Source: Chthoniobacter flavus Ellin428 (GTDB lineage Bacteria; Verrucomicrobiota; Verrucomicrobiia; Chthoniobacterales; Chthoniobacteraceae). From it: DNA of 64,000 nt. Positions within the stretch are counted from its first letter, which is position 1. The number at the start of each line of letters is the position of its first letter. The position numbers were made by a program, and so were the translations under genes. The notes under the pieces were generated by a model. That model saw only the letters and a program-made list of their open reading frames with translations. It was not told where the DNA came from and made no database searches. Shown piece by piece: positions 52,724 through 60,879 of this stretch. The stretch is from positions 22,404-86,403 of the forward strand of contig NZ_ABVL01000027.1 in NCBI RefSeq assembly GCF_000173075.1. Reading direction: 5' to 3'.

Positions 52724-53848
52724 ATGCCCTCCTTCAAACTGATCGCCTTCGCTCTCTTCTGCGCTGCCTTTCTCGGCAGTTGCAACCGGGAGGCTGACTA
52801 CGTCCCGGATAGCTCGCACAAAATCCGTGTCGGCTACATCGGCATCACTTGCGAGGCGCCCATCTTCGCCGCGGTGGAGAATGGCTTCTTCAAGGAGGAG
52901 GGCCTCGATGTCGAAATGGTGAAGTGCGACTGGTCGCAGTACAAGGACGTGCTCGCCCTCGGTGGCTTCGATATCACCCACCACCTCATCATGTATTTCC
53001 TCAAGCCCATCGAACAGGGGCTCGATGTGAAAATCAGCGGCGGCATCCACACCGGTTGCCTGCGCGTCCAGGCGGCGCCGAATGGTCCGATCAAATCCGC
53101 CAGGGATTTGAAGGGCAAACGCATCGGCGTCCCCGGGATGGGCACTCCGCCTTTTATTTTCTGCAACCGCGTGCTCGGCGCCAATGGCATCGATGCCAAG
53201 CGGGACGTGGAATGGCGCGTCTTTCCCGCCGGTGAACTCGGACTCGCCCTGCAAAAAGGCGAAGTCGATGCCATCGCCGATTCCGAACCGATTGGCACGC
53301 TGCTCCAGGCGCAGGGCCTCGTGTATAACGTTGCCGACCAGGGTCACGACGCGCCTTACAAGGACGAGTATTGCTGCGCGGTGATCATCAACGGCAAGTA
53401 TCTCCGTCACAACCCCAAGAACTGCGCCGCCGCCACCCGCGCCCTGCTCAAGGGCGCCAAGTGGGTGCAGGCCAATCCGCGTGCCGCGGCCCGACTCTCG
53501 GTGGAAAAGAAATACCTCGCCTCCAATCCCGAGCTGAACACCTCGGCCATTGGCAACCTGCTCTATCTTCCGAGCGTGTCTGGCGCGGAAAAGGCCGTCT
53601 ATTCCGCCGCTCGCGAAATGAAGACCGTGGGCATGCTCAGTTCCCGGACCGACGTCGACGCCCTGGCCCAAAAAGCTTTCGTCCAACTGGATGGGGTCAC
53701 CGATGATTGGATCAAGACGATCCAGGTGCAAAAGATCGCCGACGGCCAGATTCCCCCGGATCAACCGTTGCGTCTCGCCCAGGAGATTGGGCTGATGACG
53801 GATCGTTTGCGAGTTGCCACCTGCTGCGGTCCTGCCAAGAAGAAATGA
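52724..53848 (+). CDS. NitT/TauT-type ABC transporter substrate-binding lipoprotein, Cys-rich
   Basis: A 374-residue lipoprotein. The lipobox is FLGSC at residues about 16-20 after MPSFKLIAFALFCAA. The NMT1/SsuA-like fold is shown by IRVGYIGITCEAPIFAAVEN, GFFKEEGLDVEMVKCDWSQ, GLDVKISGGIHTGCLRVQ and GKRIGVPGMG. Nine cysteines remain in the mature protein, including ITCEAP, HTGCLR, YCCAV and the terminal ATCCGP. That is unusual for this class and hints at a metal, thiol or cofactor ligand. The ATG at 52724 is used. The stop overlaps the permease start (ATGA). Confidence 0.88.
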   Translation: MPSFKLIAFALFCAAFLGSCNREADYVPDSSHKIRVGYIGITCEAPIFAAVENGFFKEEGLDVEMVKCDWSQYKDVLALGGFDITHHLIMYFLKPIEQGLDVKISGGIHTGCLRVQAAPNGPIKSARDLKGKRIGVPGMGTPPFIFCNRVLGANGIDAKRDVEWRVFPAGELGLALQKGEVDAIADSEPIGTLLQAQGLVYNVADQGHDAPYKDEYCCAVIINGKYLRHNPKNCAAATRALLKGAKWVQANPRAAARLSVEKKYLASNPELNTSAIGNLLYLPSVSGAEKAVYSAAREMKTVGMLSSRTDVDALAQKAFVQLDGVTDDWIKTIQVQKIADGQIPPDQPLRLAQEIGLMTDRLRVATCCGPAKKK

Positions 53849-54885
53849 ACGCCTTGCCTGAAATCAACGAAATCCGGCCTCCACTCGTTGCCGCGGAAGC
53901 GCCTTCTCCGGCAGCCTCTGCTGCCCAGCGCGCCCACGCACGTCCATGGTCATGGAAGGCCCTGCTCATTCCCGTCGCCACCGCGGTAGCGGCGGTGCTG
54001 CATTGGCAACTTTCGAAACAGCAAAACCCGCTGGCTACCAAGGTCTATTTCCAGTTCCTGGGCATCGTCGGTGGAGCGAGTGTGTTGATTGCCCTCCTGC
54101 AACCATTCTGGAACGCGCTGCGGAAGTGGGTGAACAACATGGGGCCGATCATCGCCGCCGCGCTGCTGCTGCTTAGCGTGGCAGAAATCATCACCGCCGG
54201 ACTGCATCTGCTGCCGCTGCCTTATTTTCCGAGTCCGGCCTCGGTGCTGTTCGAATTGATCAGCGATTACGATGTCCTTTTCGACTGCACCTGGCACTCG
54301 TTGCTGCTGCTCACGGAAGGCTATTTGCTTGGGGTGCTCATCGGCGTCGTCACCGGTGTCTGCATCGGCTGGTTTCCCGGTGCGCGCTACTGGGGCATGC
54401 CCATCTTGAAAGTCGTCGGTCCGATTCCCGTGACCGCGCTAATCCCGCTTTCGATGGTCGTCGCTCCTTCGACCACGATCTCCGCAATCTCCCTCGTGGC
54501 CCTGGCGGTGTGGTTCCCGGTGACCATGCTCACCGCCTCGGGCATCTCGAATACCCGCGCCTCGTATCTCGATGTCGCCCGCACCCTCGGCGCGAGCCGC
54601 AGCTATCTCATCTTCCGCGTTGCCATTCCCGCGGCGATGCCGAATATCTTCATCGGTCTTTTCATGGGCTTGGGCACTTCGTTCCTCACCCTCGTCGTCG
54701 CCGAAACGGTGGGCGTGAAATCCGGCCTCGGCTGGTATGTGGGCTGGGCGCAGGGGTGGGCGGAATACGGCAAGGTCTACGCCGCGTTGATCATCATGGC
54801 CGCGTTCTTCTCCACGGTCATGACCGTCCTCTTCAAGGCCCGCGATCGCGTGCTGGTGTGGCAGAAAGGAGCGATCAAGTGGTGA
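53845..54885 (+). CDS. NitT/TauT-type ABC transporter permease
   Basis: A 346-residue permease. After an N-terminal Pro/Ala-rich tail and two extra membrane helices (WKALLIPVATAVAAVLHWQL, FLGIVGGASVLIALLQPF), the BPD_transp_1 core begins near residue 125. It contains CTWHSLLLLTEGYLLGVLIG and the EAA-like loop DVARTLGASRSYLIFRVAIPAAMP. The first two helices exceed the SsuC-type standard. It starts in an ATGA overlap with the binding protein and ends in a GTGA overlap with the ATPase, so the three genes are tightly coupled. Confidence 0.9.
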   Translation: MNALPEINEIRPPLVAAEAPSPAASAAQRAHARPWSWKALLIPVATAVAAVLHWQLSKQQNPLATKVYFQFLGIVGGASVLIALLQPFWNALRKWVNNMGPIIAAALLLLSVAEIITAGLHLLPLPYFPSPASVLFELISDYDVLFDCTWHSLLLLTEGYLLGVLIGVVTGVCIGWFPGARYWGMPILKVVGPIPVTALIPLSMVVAPSTTISAISLVALAVWFPVTMLTASGISNTRASYLDVARTLGASRSYLIFRVAIPAAMPNIFIGLFMGLGTSFLTLVVAETVGVKSGLGWYVGWAQGWAEYGKVYAALIIMAAFFSTVMTVLFKARDRVLVWQKGAIKW

Positions 54886-55673
54886 CCGCTCCCACCGCGA
54901 CCGTCGAAGGCTCCTCGCTGCGCGTCTGCGGGGTGAGCAAGCAATTCGCCTCGCCCACCGATCCGACAGCTTGCACGCAAGCGCTCGACAACGTTTCGCT
55001 CGAAGTCACCGCCGGCGAGCTCGTCTCCATCGTCGGCCCCAGCGGCTGCGGGAAGTCCACCCTGCTGCGCCTCATCGCCGGTCTCGACAAGCCGGGCCTC
55101 GGTGAGCTGTGGGTGGGCGAAGAGCCCATCGTCGGCCCCAGTGCCGAGCGCGGTCTCGTCTTTCAGGATCCAAATCTCTTCCCGTGGCTCACCGTGCGCC
55201 GCAACATCGAGTCCGGCCTCGTGGCCCGCGGCGTGTTGCGCGACAAGCGTCACGAGGTGGATGAATACATGCGACTTGTGGGGCTCGATGCCTTTGCCGG
55301 CGCCTTCCCGCATCATCTCTCCGGTGGCATGGCCCAGCGGGCGGCCCTCGCCCGCGCGCTCATCAATCACCCGAAAGTCCTGCTGCTCGACGAACCGCTC
55401 GGCGCGCTCGATGCCTTCACCCGCATGCGCATGCAGGACGAAGTGCTGCGCCTGTGGGAATCCCGTGGCACGACGATGGTCTTCATCACCCACGACATCG
55501 ACGAAGCCATCTATATGAGCGATCGCATCGTTATCATGACCCCGCGCCCGGGACGTATCGAACGCATCATCGACGTCACCCTCGACCGTCCGCGCGAACG
55601 GAGCAGCCGGGAATTCTTGCAGCTACGCGGAGATATTCTGGAGTATCTCCACTTCGGTCACGCCGTGCGCTGA
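54882..55673 (+). CDS. NitT/TauT-type ABC transporter ATPase
   Basis: A 263-residue ATPase starting with GTG at 54882, in a GTGA overlap with the permease stop; GTG at 54879 is an alternative. It has Walker A VGPSGCGKSTLLRLIAGLDK, the Q-loop GLVFQDPNLFPWLTVRRNIE, signature LSGGMAQRAALARAL, Walker B VLLLDEPLGALD, and H-loop TMVFITHDIDEAIYMSDRI. The ending GDILEYLH fits SsuB/TauB-like proteins. With the divergent LysR this makes a complete regulated importer; the substrate is unknown. Confidence 0.93.
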   Translation: MTAPTATVEGSSLRVCGVSKQFASPTDPTACTQALDNVSLEVTAGELVSIVGPSGCGKSTLLRLIAGLDKPGLGELWVGEEPIVGPSAERGLVFQDPNLFPWLTVRRNIESGLVARGVLRDKRHEVDEYMRLVGLDAFAGAFPHHLSGGMAQRAALARALINHPKVLLLDEPLGALDAFTRMRMQDEVLRLWESRGTTMVFITHDIDEAIYMSDRIVIMTPRPGRIERIIDVTLDRPRERSSREFLQLRGDILEYLHFGHAVR

Positions 55674-55752
55674 AAAGTGCCAGGAGCCAAGTAACGAGCC
55701 AAGTGGTTCCGCGGCGATCGCGTTACCAGACTCTTGGCTCCCGGCACTCTTC
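55672..55752. repeat. Inverted repeat AAGTGCCAGGAGCCAAG..CTTGGCTCCCGGCACTCTT
   Basis: The left arm at about 55675-55693 and right arm at about 55733-55752 match at nearly all positions. Internal GAGCCAAG units occur twice in the left half. It directly follows the ATPase stop, so it can act as the transcript's terminal hairpin. The right arm ends at the stop of the small minus-strand ORF. Confidence 0.65.
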
Positions 55753-55875
55753 CTACGACTCAACCCATCGCATCAGCGCGACGATGAGCACGCTGCCGAT
55801 GGCGAGTTCGATTACGGTTTGGACTGTGACAGAATGCAGGTCCAGCTTGGGGCGATGAATGTGGGGGGGCTTCAT
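55753..55875 (-). CDS. Possible 40-residue single-span membrane protein
   Basis: The frame reads MKPPHIHRPKLDLHSVTVQT then VIELAIGSVLIVALMRWVES and stop. It has a soluble basic head and one C-terminal hydrophobic helix, a common layout for bacterial small membrane proteins. Just upstream, GATGCTTATTATAGCATC is a perfect 6+6 palindrome containing a TATTAT -10-like box, which would give a nearly leaderless start. No homologue is recognised. Confidence 0.35.
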   Translation of the reverse strand: MKPPHIHRPKLDLHSVTVQTVIELAIGSVLIVALMRWVES

Positions 55876-56039
55876 AGATGCTATAATAAGCATCGCTTGT
55901 ACCCGAGTAGCCGGATGTCTACAGCGGGAAGTACGTAGGAAATCGTGGCCCGCAGCCGCCGAGAAGCCGCACAGGCACGACGGAATGAATCTTCAATGTC
56001 GATTCAGCCGAGGGATACTACCCGCTCCTCTCGAGCGCC

Positions 56040-56321
56040 TTACAAAATCTCCGCTTCGTCCGGGAAACCGGAATCTCGGCGGATCGAGTCCAGCCGGCGA
56101 CGCATGCCGCGGGCGGATTCCGGACGATTCACCGCGCGGATAATCGCCGTGACCACCACGGGCAGGGCCAGCAGCGCGCCGATCGAAAGCATGGTCGTGG
56201 CCGTCGTCTTTTGCGCCGGGCGGCCGAGCTTGCCGGCGATCAAAAGTCCGATGCCACAGCCAACGGCTGTTTGTGTAATCGCCAACAGACTGGTTTGGAC
56301 GGGATCGGATGACTTCGACAT
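56040..56321 (-). CDS. Small two-span membrane protein
   Basis: A 93-residue protein starting MSKSSDPVQTSLLAITQTAV. Two membrane helices lie at about 13-30 (LAITQTAVGCGIGLLIAG) and 42-62 (TTMLSIGALLALPVVVTAII), followed by an Arg-rich cytoplasmic tail (RGMRRRLDSIRRDSGFP). It is divergent from manC with 54 bp between starts. A larger minus-strand frame that includes it and opposes manC is a shadow. No family is recognised. The 164 bp downstream (55876-56039) show no gene. Confidence 0.6.
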   Translation of the reverse strand: MSKSSDPVQTSLLAITQTAVGCGIGLLIAGKLGRPAQKTTATTMLSIGALLALPVVVTAIIRAVNRPESARGMRRRLDSIRRDSGFPDEAEIL

Positions 56322-56375
56322 GGTGCTAGGAAATATGCAGCGGGCGTGCCAAAAGGAAACCTGAAAACATTCCCC

Positions 56376-57449
56376 ATGGCCAAACCCCTTTATGTGCTTA
56401 TCCTCGCCGGCGGCAGCGGCGAACGCTTCTGGCCGCTGAGCCGCAAGTCCAGGCCCAAGCAACTCCTCTCTCTTTTCTCCCAGGAGACGCTGCTCGAGGC
56501 CACCCTGCGGAGGCTCGACGGACTGGTGCCCGCGAATCAAATCCTCATCCTGACCAACGCCGACCAGGAAAGCAGCGTCCGCGCGCTCTGCCCGTCGTTG
56601 CCGAAGGAAAACATCATCGCCGAACCGGCCAAGCGCGACACCGCCGCGGCGATCGCGCTCGGCGCGGGCTGGATCGCCCAACGCATGCCTGACGCCACGA
56701 TGATCGTTCTGCCCGCCGATCACGTCATCAAGGATACCGCCAGCTTCCAGCGCACCTTGCGCGTGGCCGCCGCCGCGGCGGAAGAAACGGGCGAGCTCGT
56801 CACCATCGGCATCAAGCCCACCTGGGCCTGCCCGGGCTTCGGGTACATCGAACAGGGCGCCCCGCTCCAGCTGGCCGACGGCCCCGCCGGGCCACCGGTT
56901 TTCGAAGTCGTCCGCTTCCGCGAAAAGCCCAACGCCGAGCTCGCCGAGAGCTTCCTCGCGCAAGGGCATTTCCGGTGGAACGCCGGCATGTTCATCTGGA
57001 CGATCCGCTCGATCCTCAGCGCCTTCCAGCGCCACGCACCCGAGCTCGGCGAATTCATCAGCCGCCTCCACGCGGGCGAAGATTTCGCTGCGGCGCTGCG
57101 TAACCACTTCCCACAGTTACCGAAGATCTCCATCGACTACGCGATCATGGAAAAGGCCACGCGCGTGCTGGTCGTCGAGGCGGCGTTCGATTGGGACGAC
57201 GTGGGCGGCTGGGCGGCCGTGGCGAAGTATTTGAAATGCGACGACGCCGGCAACCACGGCAACTGCGACGTCAAGATGATCGATGCCACGAACAACATCG
57301 TCTTCACCAGCGAACCGCGCACCGTCGCGCTGCTCGGCGTGAGCGACCTCATCGTCGTGCAAACTCCCGACGCCATCCTCGTCTGCAACCGCCACGAAGC
57401 GGAGAAGATCAAGCAACTCGTCGCGATGGTGCCACCGGAATTGCAATGA
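56376..57449 (+). CDS. manC: Mannose-1-phosphate guanylyltransferase
   Basis: A 357-residue single-domain GDP-mannose pyrophosphorylase. The nucleotidyltransferase signature is LILAGGSGERFWPLSRKSRP with KQLLSLF. IVLPADHVIKD, GFGYIEQG, VVRFREKPN, RWNAGMFIW and FDWDDVGGWAAVAKYL follow in the family order. It lacks the C-terminal phosphomannose-isomerase domain of bifunctional ManC. It makes GDP-mannose for surface polysaccharides or glycosylation. Start MAKPLYVL at 56376. It is followed by an inverted repeat and ruvX. Confidence 0.93.
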   Translation: MAKPLYVLILAGGSGERFWPLSRKSRPKQLLSLFSQETLLEATLRRLDGLVPANQILILTNADQESSVRALCPSLPKENIIAEPAKRDTAAAIALGAGWIAQRMPDATMIVLPADHVIKDTASFQRTLRVAAAAAEETGELVTIGIKPTWACPGFGYIEQGAPLQLADGPAGPPVFEVVRFREKPNAELAESFLAQGHFRWNAGMFIWTIRSILSAFQRHAPELGEFISRLHAGEDFAAALRNHFPQLPKISIDYAIMEKATRVLVVEAAFDWDDVGGWAAVAKYLKCDDAGNHGNCDVKMIDATNNIVFTSEPRTVALLGVSDLIVVQTPDAILVCNRHEAEKIKQLVAMVPPELQ

Positions 57450-57453
57450 GCGA

Positions 57454-57586
57454 TTGGCCACAAAAAGGCGCAGAAAACACAAAAGGCTCGTGCCTTCGAT
57501 TGTTCTCGAGCACCGCCGCGCCTCGGCCAGCGTCTCACCAGTTTCTTTTTGTGTCTTTTGTGCCTCTTTGTGGCCATCTCCATGAA
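57454..57586. repeat. Inverted pair of ACAAAAAGG / CACAAAAGG short-period repeats
   Basis: GGCCACAAAAAGGCGCAGAA then AACACAAAAGGC at about 57456-57487 faces its approximate reverse complement at about 57540-57576 (TTTTTGTGTCTTTTGTGCCT then CTTTGTGGCC). It lies between manC and ruvX and ends immediately upstream of the ruvX start, so it may occlude or supply the ribosome-binding region. Confidence 0.65.
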
Positions 57587-58004
57587 ACGCGCTCTCGGCA
57601 TTGATCACGGCGACGCCCGCATCGGCGTAGCCGTTTCCGACGACCTCGGCATGCTCGCGCATCCGCTGGAGACCATCCACGTCAAGGAAGTCGCCGATCC
57701 CGTGGCGCGCATCGCCACCCTCGTCACCAGCAAGGACGTCGGCCATATCATCCTCGGCCTGCCGCGCAATATGGACGGCAGTTACGGGCCCGCCGCGGAA
57801 AAGGTCCGCGCCTTCGCCGAAAAGCTGCGCGCCGCGTGCGGTTGCGAGGTCAAGCTTTGGGACGAACGCCTCACCTCCGTCGCCGCCCAACGCTCCCTGC
57901 ACGAAGCCGGCCGCAAGGTGAAAGACAGTCGCGAGGTCATCGACCAGGTCGCCGCCCAACTCATCCTCCAGGGCTGGCTCGATTCCCAGGCGCTGCTGGG
58001 TTAA
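57582..58004 (+). CDS. ruvX: YqgF-family Holliday junction resolvase-like protein RuvX
   Basis: A 140-residue RuvX/YqgF. It has ALGIDHGDARIGVAVSDDLG (first acidic residue in GIDHGD), HIILGLPRNMDGSYGPAAEK (conserved G-L-P-x-N-x-D-G), VKLWDERLTSVAAQRSLHEA and the final Asp in VIDQVAAQLILQGWLD. It acts in rRNA 5' end processing or junction resolution. The ATG at 57582 is used because upstream codons belong to the repeat. It is probably cotranscribed with manC only through the repeat spacer. Confidence 0.93.
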   Translation: MKRALGIDHGDARIGVAVSDDLGMLAHPLETIHVKEVADPVARIATLVTSKDVGHIILGLPRNMDGSYGPAAEKVRAFAEKLRAACGCEVKLWDERLTSVAAQRSLHEAGRKVKDSREVIDQVAAQLILQGWLDSQALLG

Positions 58005-58027
58005 CCCTGCTGCCGCTTTTGCAACGA

Positions 58028-58228
58028 CGGTCTGTGACCATCGCAGACCGCGCTAAAATGAAAGGCACGGACGGAGAGCTCCGGGGAACGCGCTCGTCTC
58101 GAGTGCTGGCGAAGGCGTCTCGCTGCGCGAACTTTTGAAAATTTCCTCCTCCCATCAGGCGACGCCAAGGAAAGTTCGTTTCGGCGAGACACCGAAACCA
58201 GCACCCGCGACGGGCGCGCTCCCCGGAT
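58028..58228. repeat. Hairpin plus long inverted-repeat element after ruvX
   Basis: A perfect CGGTCTG..CAGACCG hairpin (58028-58050) precedes a large element. Its arms, at about 58080-58137 and 58169-58228, are reverse complements over about 57 bp with scattered mismatches (TCCGGGGAACGCGCTCGTCT against TCCGGGGAGCGCGCCCGTCG), around a 30-bp centre. The remaining gap to 58335 is A+T-rich and probably holds the promoter of the aldo/keto reductase gene. No gene is seen. Confidence 0.7.
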
Positions 58229-58335
58229 TCCCGCCAAGCGACTACCTCGATCGCCACTGTTTATCTGGTCTCGGTTTTTGACCTTTTAGTTTCAAATATT
58301 GATTTTTGTAACTTGTTATATAGACTCCTTTCACC

Positions 58336-59256
58336 ATGAGCACGAACACCACCTCTTCCGCGTTGACTGACTCCGCTCTCGGCGGACGTTTCACCTTCCC
58401 CGGCACCGGCCTCGAGGTCCGGCGCATGGGCTATGGCGCCATGCAGCTCGCCGGCCCGGGCGTGTTTGGGCCGCCCAAGGATCGCAATGCCGCCATTGCC
58501 GTTCTTCGCGAGGCGGTGGCTGTCGGGGTGAACCATATCGACACCAGCGATTTCTACGGGCCGCATGTCACCAACCAGATCATCCGCGAGGCGCTGCACC
58601 CGTATCCAGCGGGGCTGGTCATCGTCACGAAACTCGGCGCGCGGCGCCCGCCGGATGGGTCGTGGGTCCCTGCGCAGACGCCGCAAGATTTGATTACCGG
58701 CGTGCACGACAATCTCCGCAACCTCGGCCTGGACGCACTCGACATCGTCAACTTCCGCTCCACGGGTTCGATCCACAGTCCGGCTGAAGGTTCAATCGCC
58801 GAGCAGGTCGCAACGCTCGCCGATCTCCAGCGCCAGGGGCTGGTCCGCCACATCGGCGTGAGCAACGTCACGCCCACCCAATTCGCCGAGGCGCAGACGA
58901 TCGCCAAGATCGTCTGCGTACAGAATCACTACAATCTCGTGCAGCGCCAGGACGATGCCTTGCTCGACGACCTCGCCCGGCAGGGAATTGCCTATGTCCC
59001 CTTCTTCCCGCTCGGAGGATTTACGCCGTTGCAATCGTCCATCCTGTCCACGGTGGCGGGGCGACTCGGGGCCACGCCCATGCAAGTGGCGCTGGCCTGG
59101 CTGCTCCATCGCTCGCCTAATCTGCTGCTGATTCCCGGCACCTCCTCGGTCGCCCATCTCCGCGAAAATCTCGCCGCCGCGCAATTGATCTTGTCGCCGG
59201 CCATCCTGGCGGAGTTGGACGGAATCGCGGTTGCGAGCGGCGGGGCGAAACACTAA
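58336..59256 (+). CDS. Aldo/keto reductase
   Basis: A 306-residue AKR of the (beta/alpha)8 fold. The motifs are MGYGAMQLAGPG, GVNHIDTSDFYGPHVTNQII (catalytic Asp and Tyr), LVIVTKLGARRPPDGSW (catalytic Lys) and the NADPH-binding ending PNLLLIPGTSSVAHLRENLA. At the usual catalytic His strand it reads DALDIVNFRSTGSIHSP, so the His appears displaced, as in some AKR subgroups. It lies 12 bp before a TetR regulator in the same direction. The A+T-rich leader at 58280-58330 contains its likely promoter. Confidence 0.9.
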   Translation: MSTNTTSSALTDSALGGRFTFPGTGLEVRRMGYGAMQLAGPGVFGPPKDRNAAIAVLREAVAVGVNHIDTSDFYGPHVTNQIIREALHPYPAGLVIVTKLGARRPPDGSWVPAQTPQDLITGVHDNLRNLGLDALDIVNFRSTGSIHSPAEGSIAEQVATLADLQRQGLVRHIGVSNVTPTQFAEAQTIAKIVCVQNHYNLVQRQDDALLDDLARQGIAYVPFFPLGGFTPLQSSILSTVAGRLGATPMQVALAWLLHRSPNLLLIPGTSSVAHLRENLAAAQLILSPAILAELDGIAVASGGAKH

Positions 59257-59268
59257 GCATGGCAGGAC

Positions 59269-59874
59269 ATGCCCCGCGTCGAAACCCCGTTGACCCGCGA
59301 CCAGATCATCACCGCCGCCGAGAACGTGCTGCGGCGATTTGGTCCGGCCAAGGCCACGGTGGTGGATGTGGCGCGGGCATTGGGTGTCAGCCACGCCGCC
59401 GTCTATCGGCACGTGGCCAACAAAGCCGCGCTGCGCGATCTCGTCGTCGGGAAATGGATGGAGCAAACCATGCCGCCGCTGCGCGCGATCAGCGCCGCGT
59501 CAGGTCCGGCTCCCAAGCGATTGCGGAAATTCTTCGACACCCTCATCGCCATCAAACGCCGCCGCGCCACCGAAGATCCGGAATTCTTCAGCGCCTACCG
59601 CGCGCTGGCGGCTGGCGCCAGTGCTCTCGCCGCGGATCACGTCGGCGAACTGGTCGAACTGGTCGCGGCGATCATCCGCTCCGGGGTGAAGGAAGGCACC
59701 TTCCGCAAGGTGGATCCCGTGACCACCGGCCGGGCCGTGCTCCTGGCCTCGCTCCGCTTCCATCATCCCGTTCACTCTGACGAGTGGAATGCGCCCACCA
59801 TCGACGAAGATTTCGCTGCGGTGTGGAGTTTGTTGATGGAAGGGTTATGCGTCTCGAAGAGCAAGCGGGCGTAG
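59269..59874 (+). CDS. TetR-family transcriptional regulator
   Basis: A 201-residue TetR regulator. The N-terminal helix-turn-helix reads RDQIITAAENVLRRFGPAKA then TVVDVARALGVSHAAVYRHV. The all-helical ligand domain ends DEDFAAVWSLLMEGLCVSKS. It follows the aldo/keto reductase by 12 bp, so it is likely in the same transcript and may repress it. The 136 bp to truA (59875-60010) contain nothing recognisable. Confidence 0.9.
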   Translation: MPRVETPLTRDQIITAAENVLRRFGPAKATVVDVARALGVSHAAVYRHVANKAALRDLVVGKWMEQTMPPLRAISAASGPAPKRLRKFFDTLIAIKRRRATEDPEFFSAYRALAAGASALAADHVGELVELVAAIIRSGVKEGTFRKVDPVTTGRAVLLASLRFHHPVHSDEWNAPTIDEDFAAVWSLLMEGLCVSKSKRA

Positions 59875-60010
59875 AGTCAGGCAGCGCTCACGCGTCGTGG
59901 GACCTACACCAAAGGTCCGGCAAAGGGCGTCCATAGCCAAAAGTAGAGAATAGCATTCACCCGGCGAGACGAGCTTCCCTCCCGTGGGTCGCTCCGTTTA
60001 GTTATTGGCG

Positions 60011-60766
60011 ATGACCGACATCCTGCGTCTGAAGATGCTCATCGCTTACGATGGGCGGCCGTTTCGTGGCTGGCAAAGCCAGGCGACGAAGGATGCGGTG
60101 CAGGATCACATGGAGGCGGCGTTTGCCAAGACGATCGGTGGAAGGGTGGTTGTGCATGGCAGCGGACGGACGGACGCCGGCGTGCATGCGCTGGCGCAGA
60201 TCGCGCATGCGGATGTACCGGCGGCGCGACTCGAGGTAAGCGCGTGGCGCGGCGCACTGAATAATTTTCTACCGCCGGAAATTCGCGTGCTGCGGGTCAG
60301 CCGGGCGGCACCGGATTTCCACGCGCGCTTTCACGCCCGGGGCAAGATTTACACCTACCGGATGTGGAATGCCTCGTATCTCCATCCGTTGGAAATCGGG
60401 CGCGCCTGGCACATGCCGAGCAAACTGGATCTCGATATCCTGCGCCAGGGCGCACAGATGCTCGAAGGCAAACACGACTTCGCGGGATTCGCCGCCAATC
60501 GCGCTCCCGGCTACGCCGCGGAAGACACCGTGCGCACCATCCAGCACATCTGCCTCACCCGACGCGGCGACCTGTTGAACCTGCGCTTCGAGGGCAACGG
60601 CTTTCTCTACAAGATGGTGCGGCTGCTCACCGGCACGCTCGTTCGCTGCGCGCAGGGACGGGCGGAGCTCACGTTCATCAAAGAACTACTCGCGGGCAAG
60701 GGTGCGAAAAAGACGAGTTTCGCGGCACCGGCAGAGGGATTGTATCTCACCCGGGTGTTGTATTGA
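60011..60766 (+). CDS. truA: tRNA pseudouridine(38-40) synthase TruA
   Basis: A 251-residue TruA. It starts MTDILRLKMLIAYDGRPFRG with the Y-D-G and GWQ motifs and has the catalytic Asp in HGSGRTDAGVHALAQIAH. RVSRAAPDFHARFHARGKIY and FEGNGFLYKMVRLLTGTLV complete the family pattern. It isomerises uridines 38-40 in the tRNA anticodon arm. A TTG at 60005 could extend the N-terminus by two residues; the ATG at 60011 is preferred. Confidence 0.96.
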   Translation: MTDILRLKMLIAYDGRPFRGWQSQATKDAVQDHMEAAFAKTIGGRVVVHGSGRTDAGVHALAQIAHADVPAARLEVSAWRGALNNFLPPEIRVLRVSRAAPDFHARFHARGKIYTYRMWNASYLHPLEIGRAWHMPSKLDLDILRQGAQMLEGKHDFAGFAANRAPGYAAEDTVRTIQHICLTRRGDLLNLRFEGNGFLYKMVRLLTGTLVRCAQGRAELTFIKELLAGKGAKKTSFAAPAEGLYLTRVLY

Positions 60767-60785
60767 GGGAGGCGGGCAGGCACTC

Positions 60786-60870
60786 GGAGGGATGCGCTCC
60801 TGCGCGTTCCCCGTTTTTCGGAAGCCGTGTAGAAATGGAAGAGTGGGAACGCGCAGGAGCGCGTCCCTCC
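60786..60870. terminator. 26-bp inverted repeat between convergent genes
   Basis: GGAGGGATGCGCTCCTGCGC then GTTCCC (60786-60811) pairs with its complement at 60845-60870, with one mismatch in 26. It lies between the end of truA and the convergent gene ending at 60880, so it can act as a bidirectional terminator. There is no U-tract. It may instead be another member of the palindromic repeats. Confidence 0.55.
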
Positions 60871-60879
60871 GCGCATCAA

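Noticed and set aside
59875..60010. Intergenic region before truA searched for a regulatory RNA
   Set aside because: No convincing stem, terminator or conserved motif was found.
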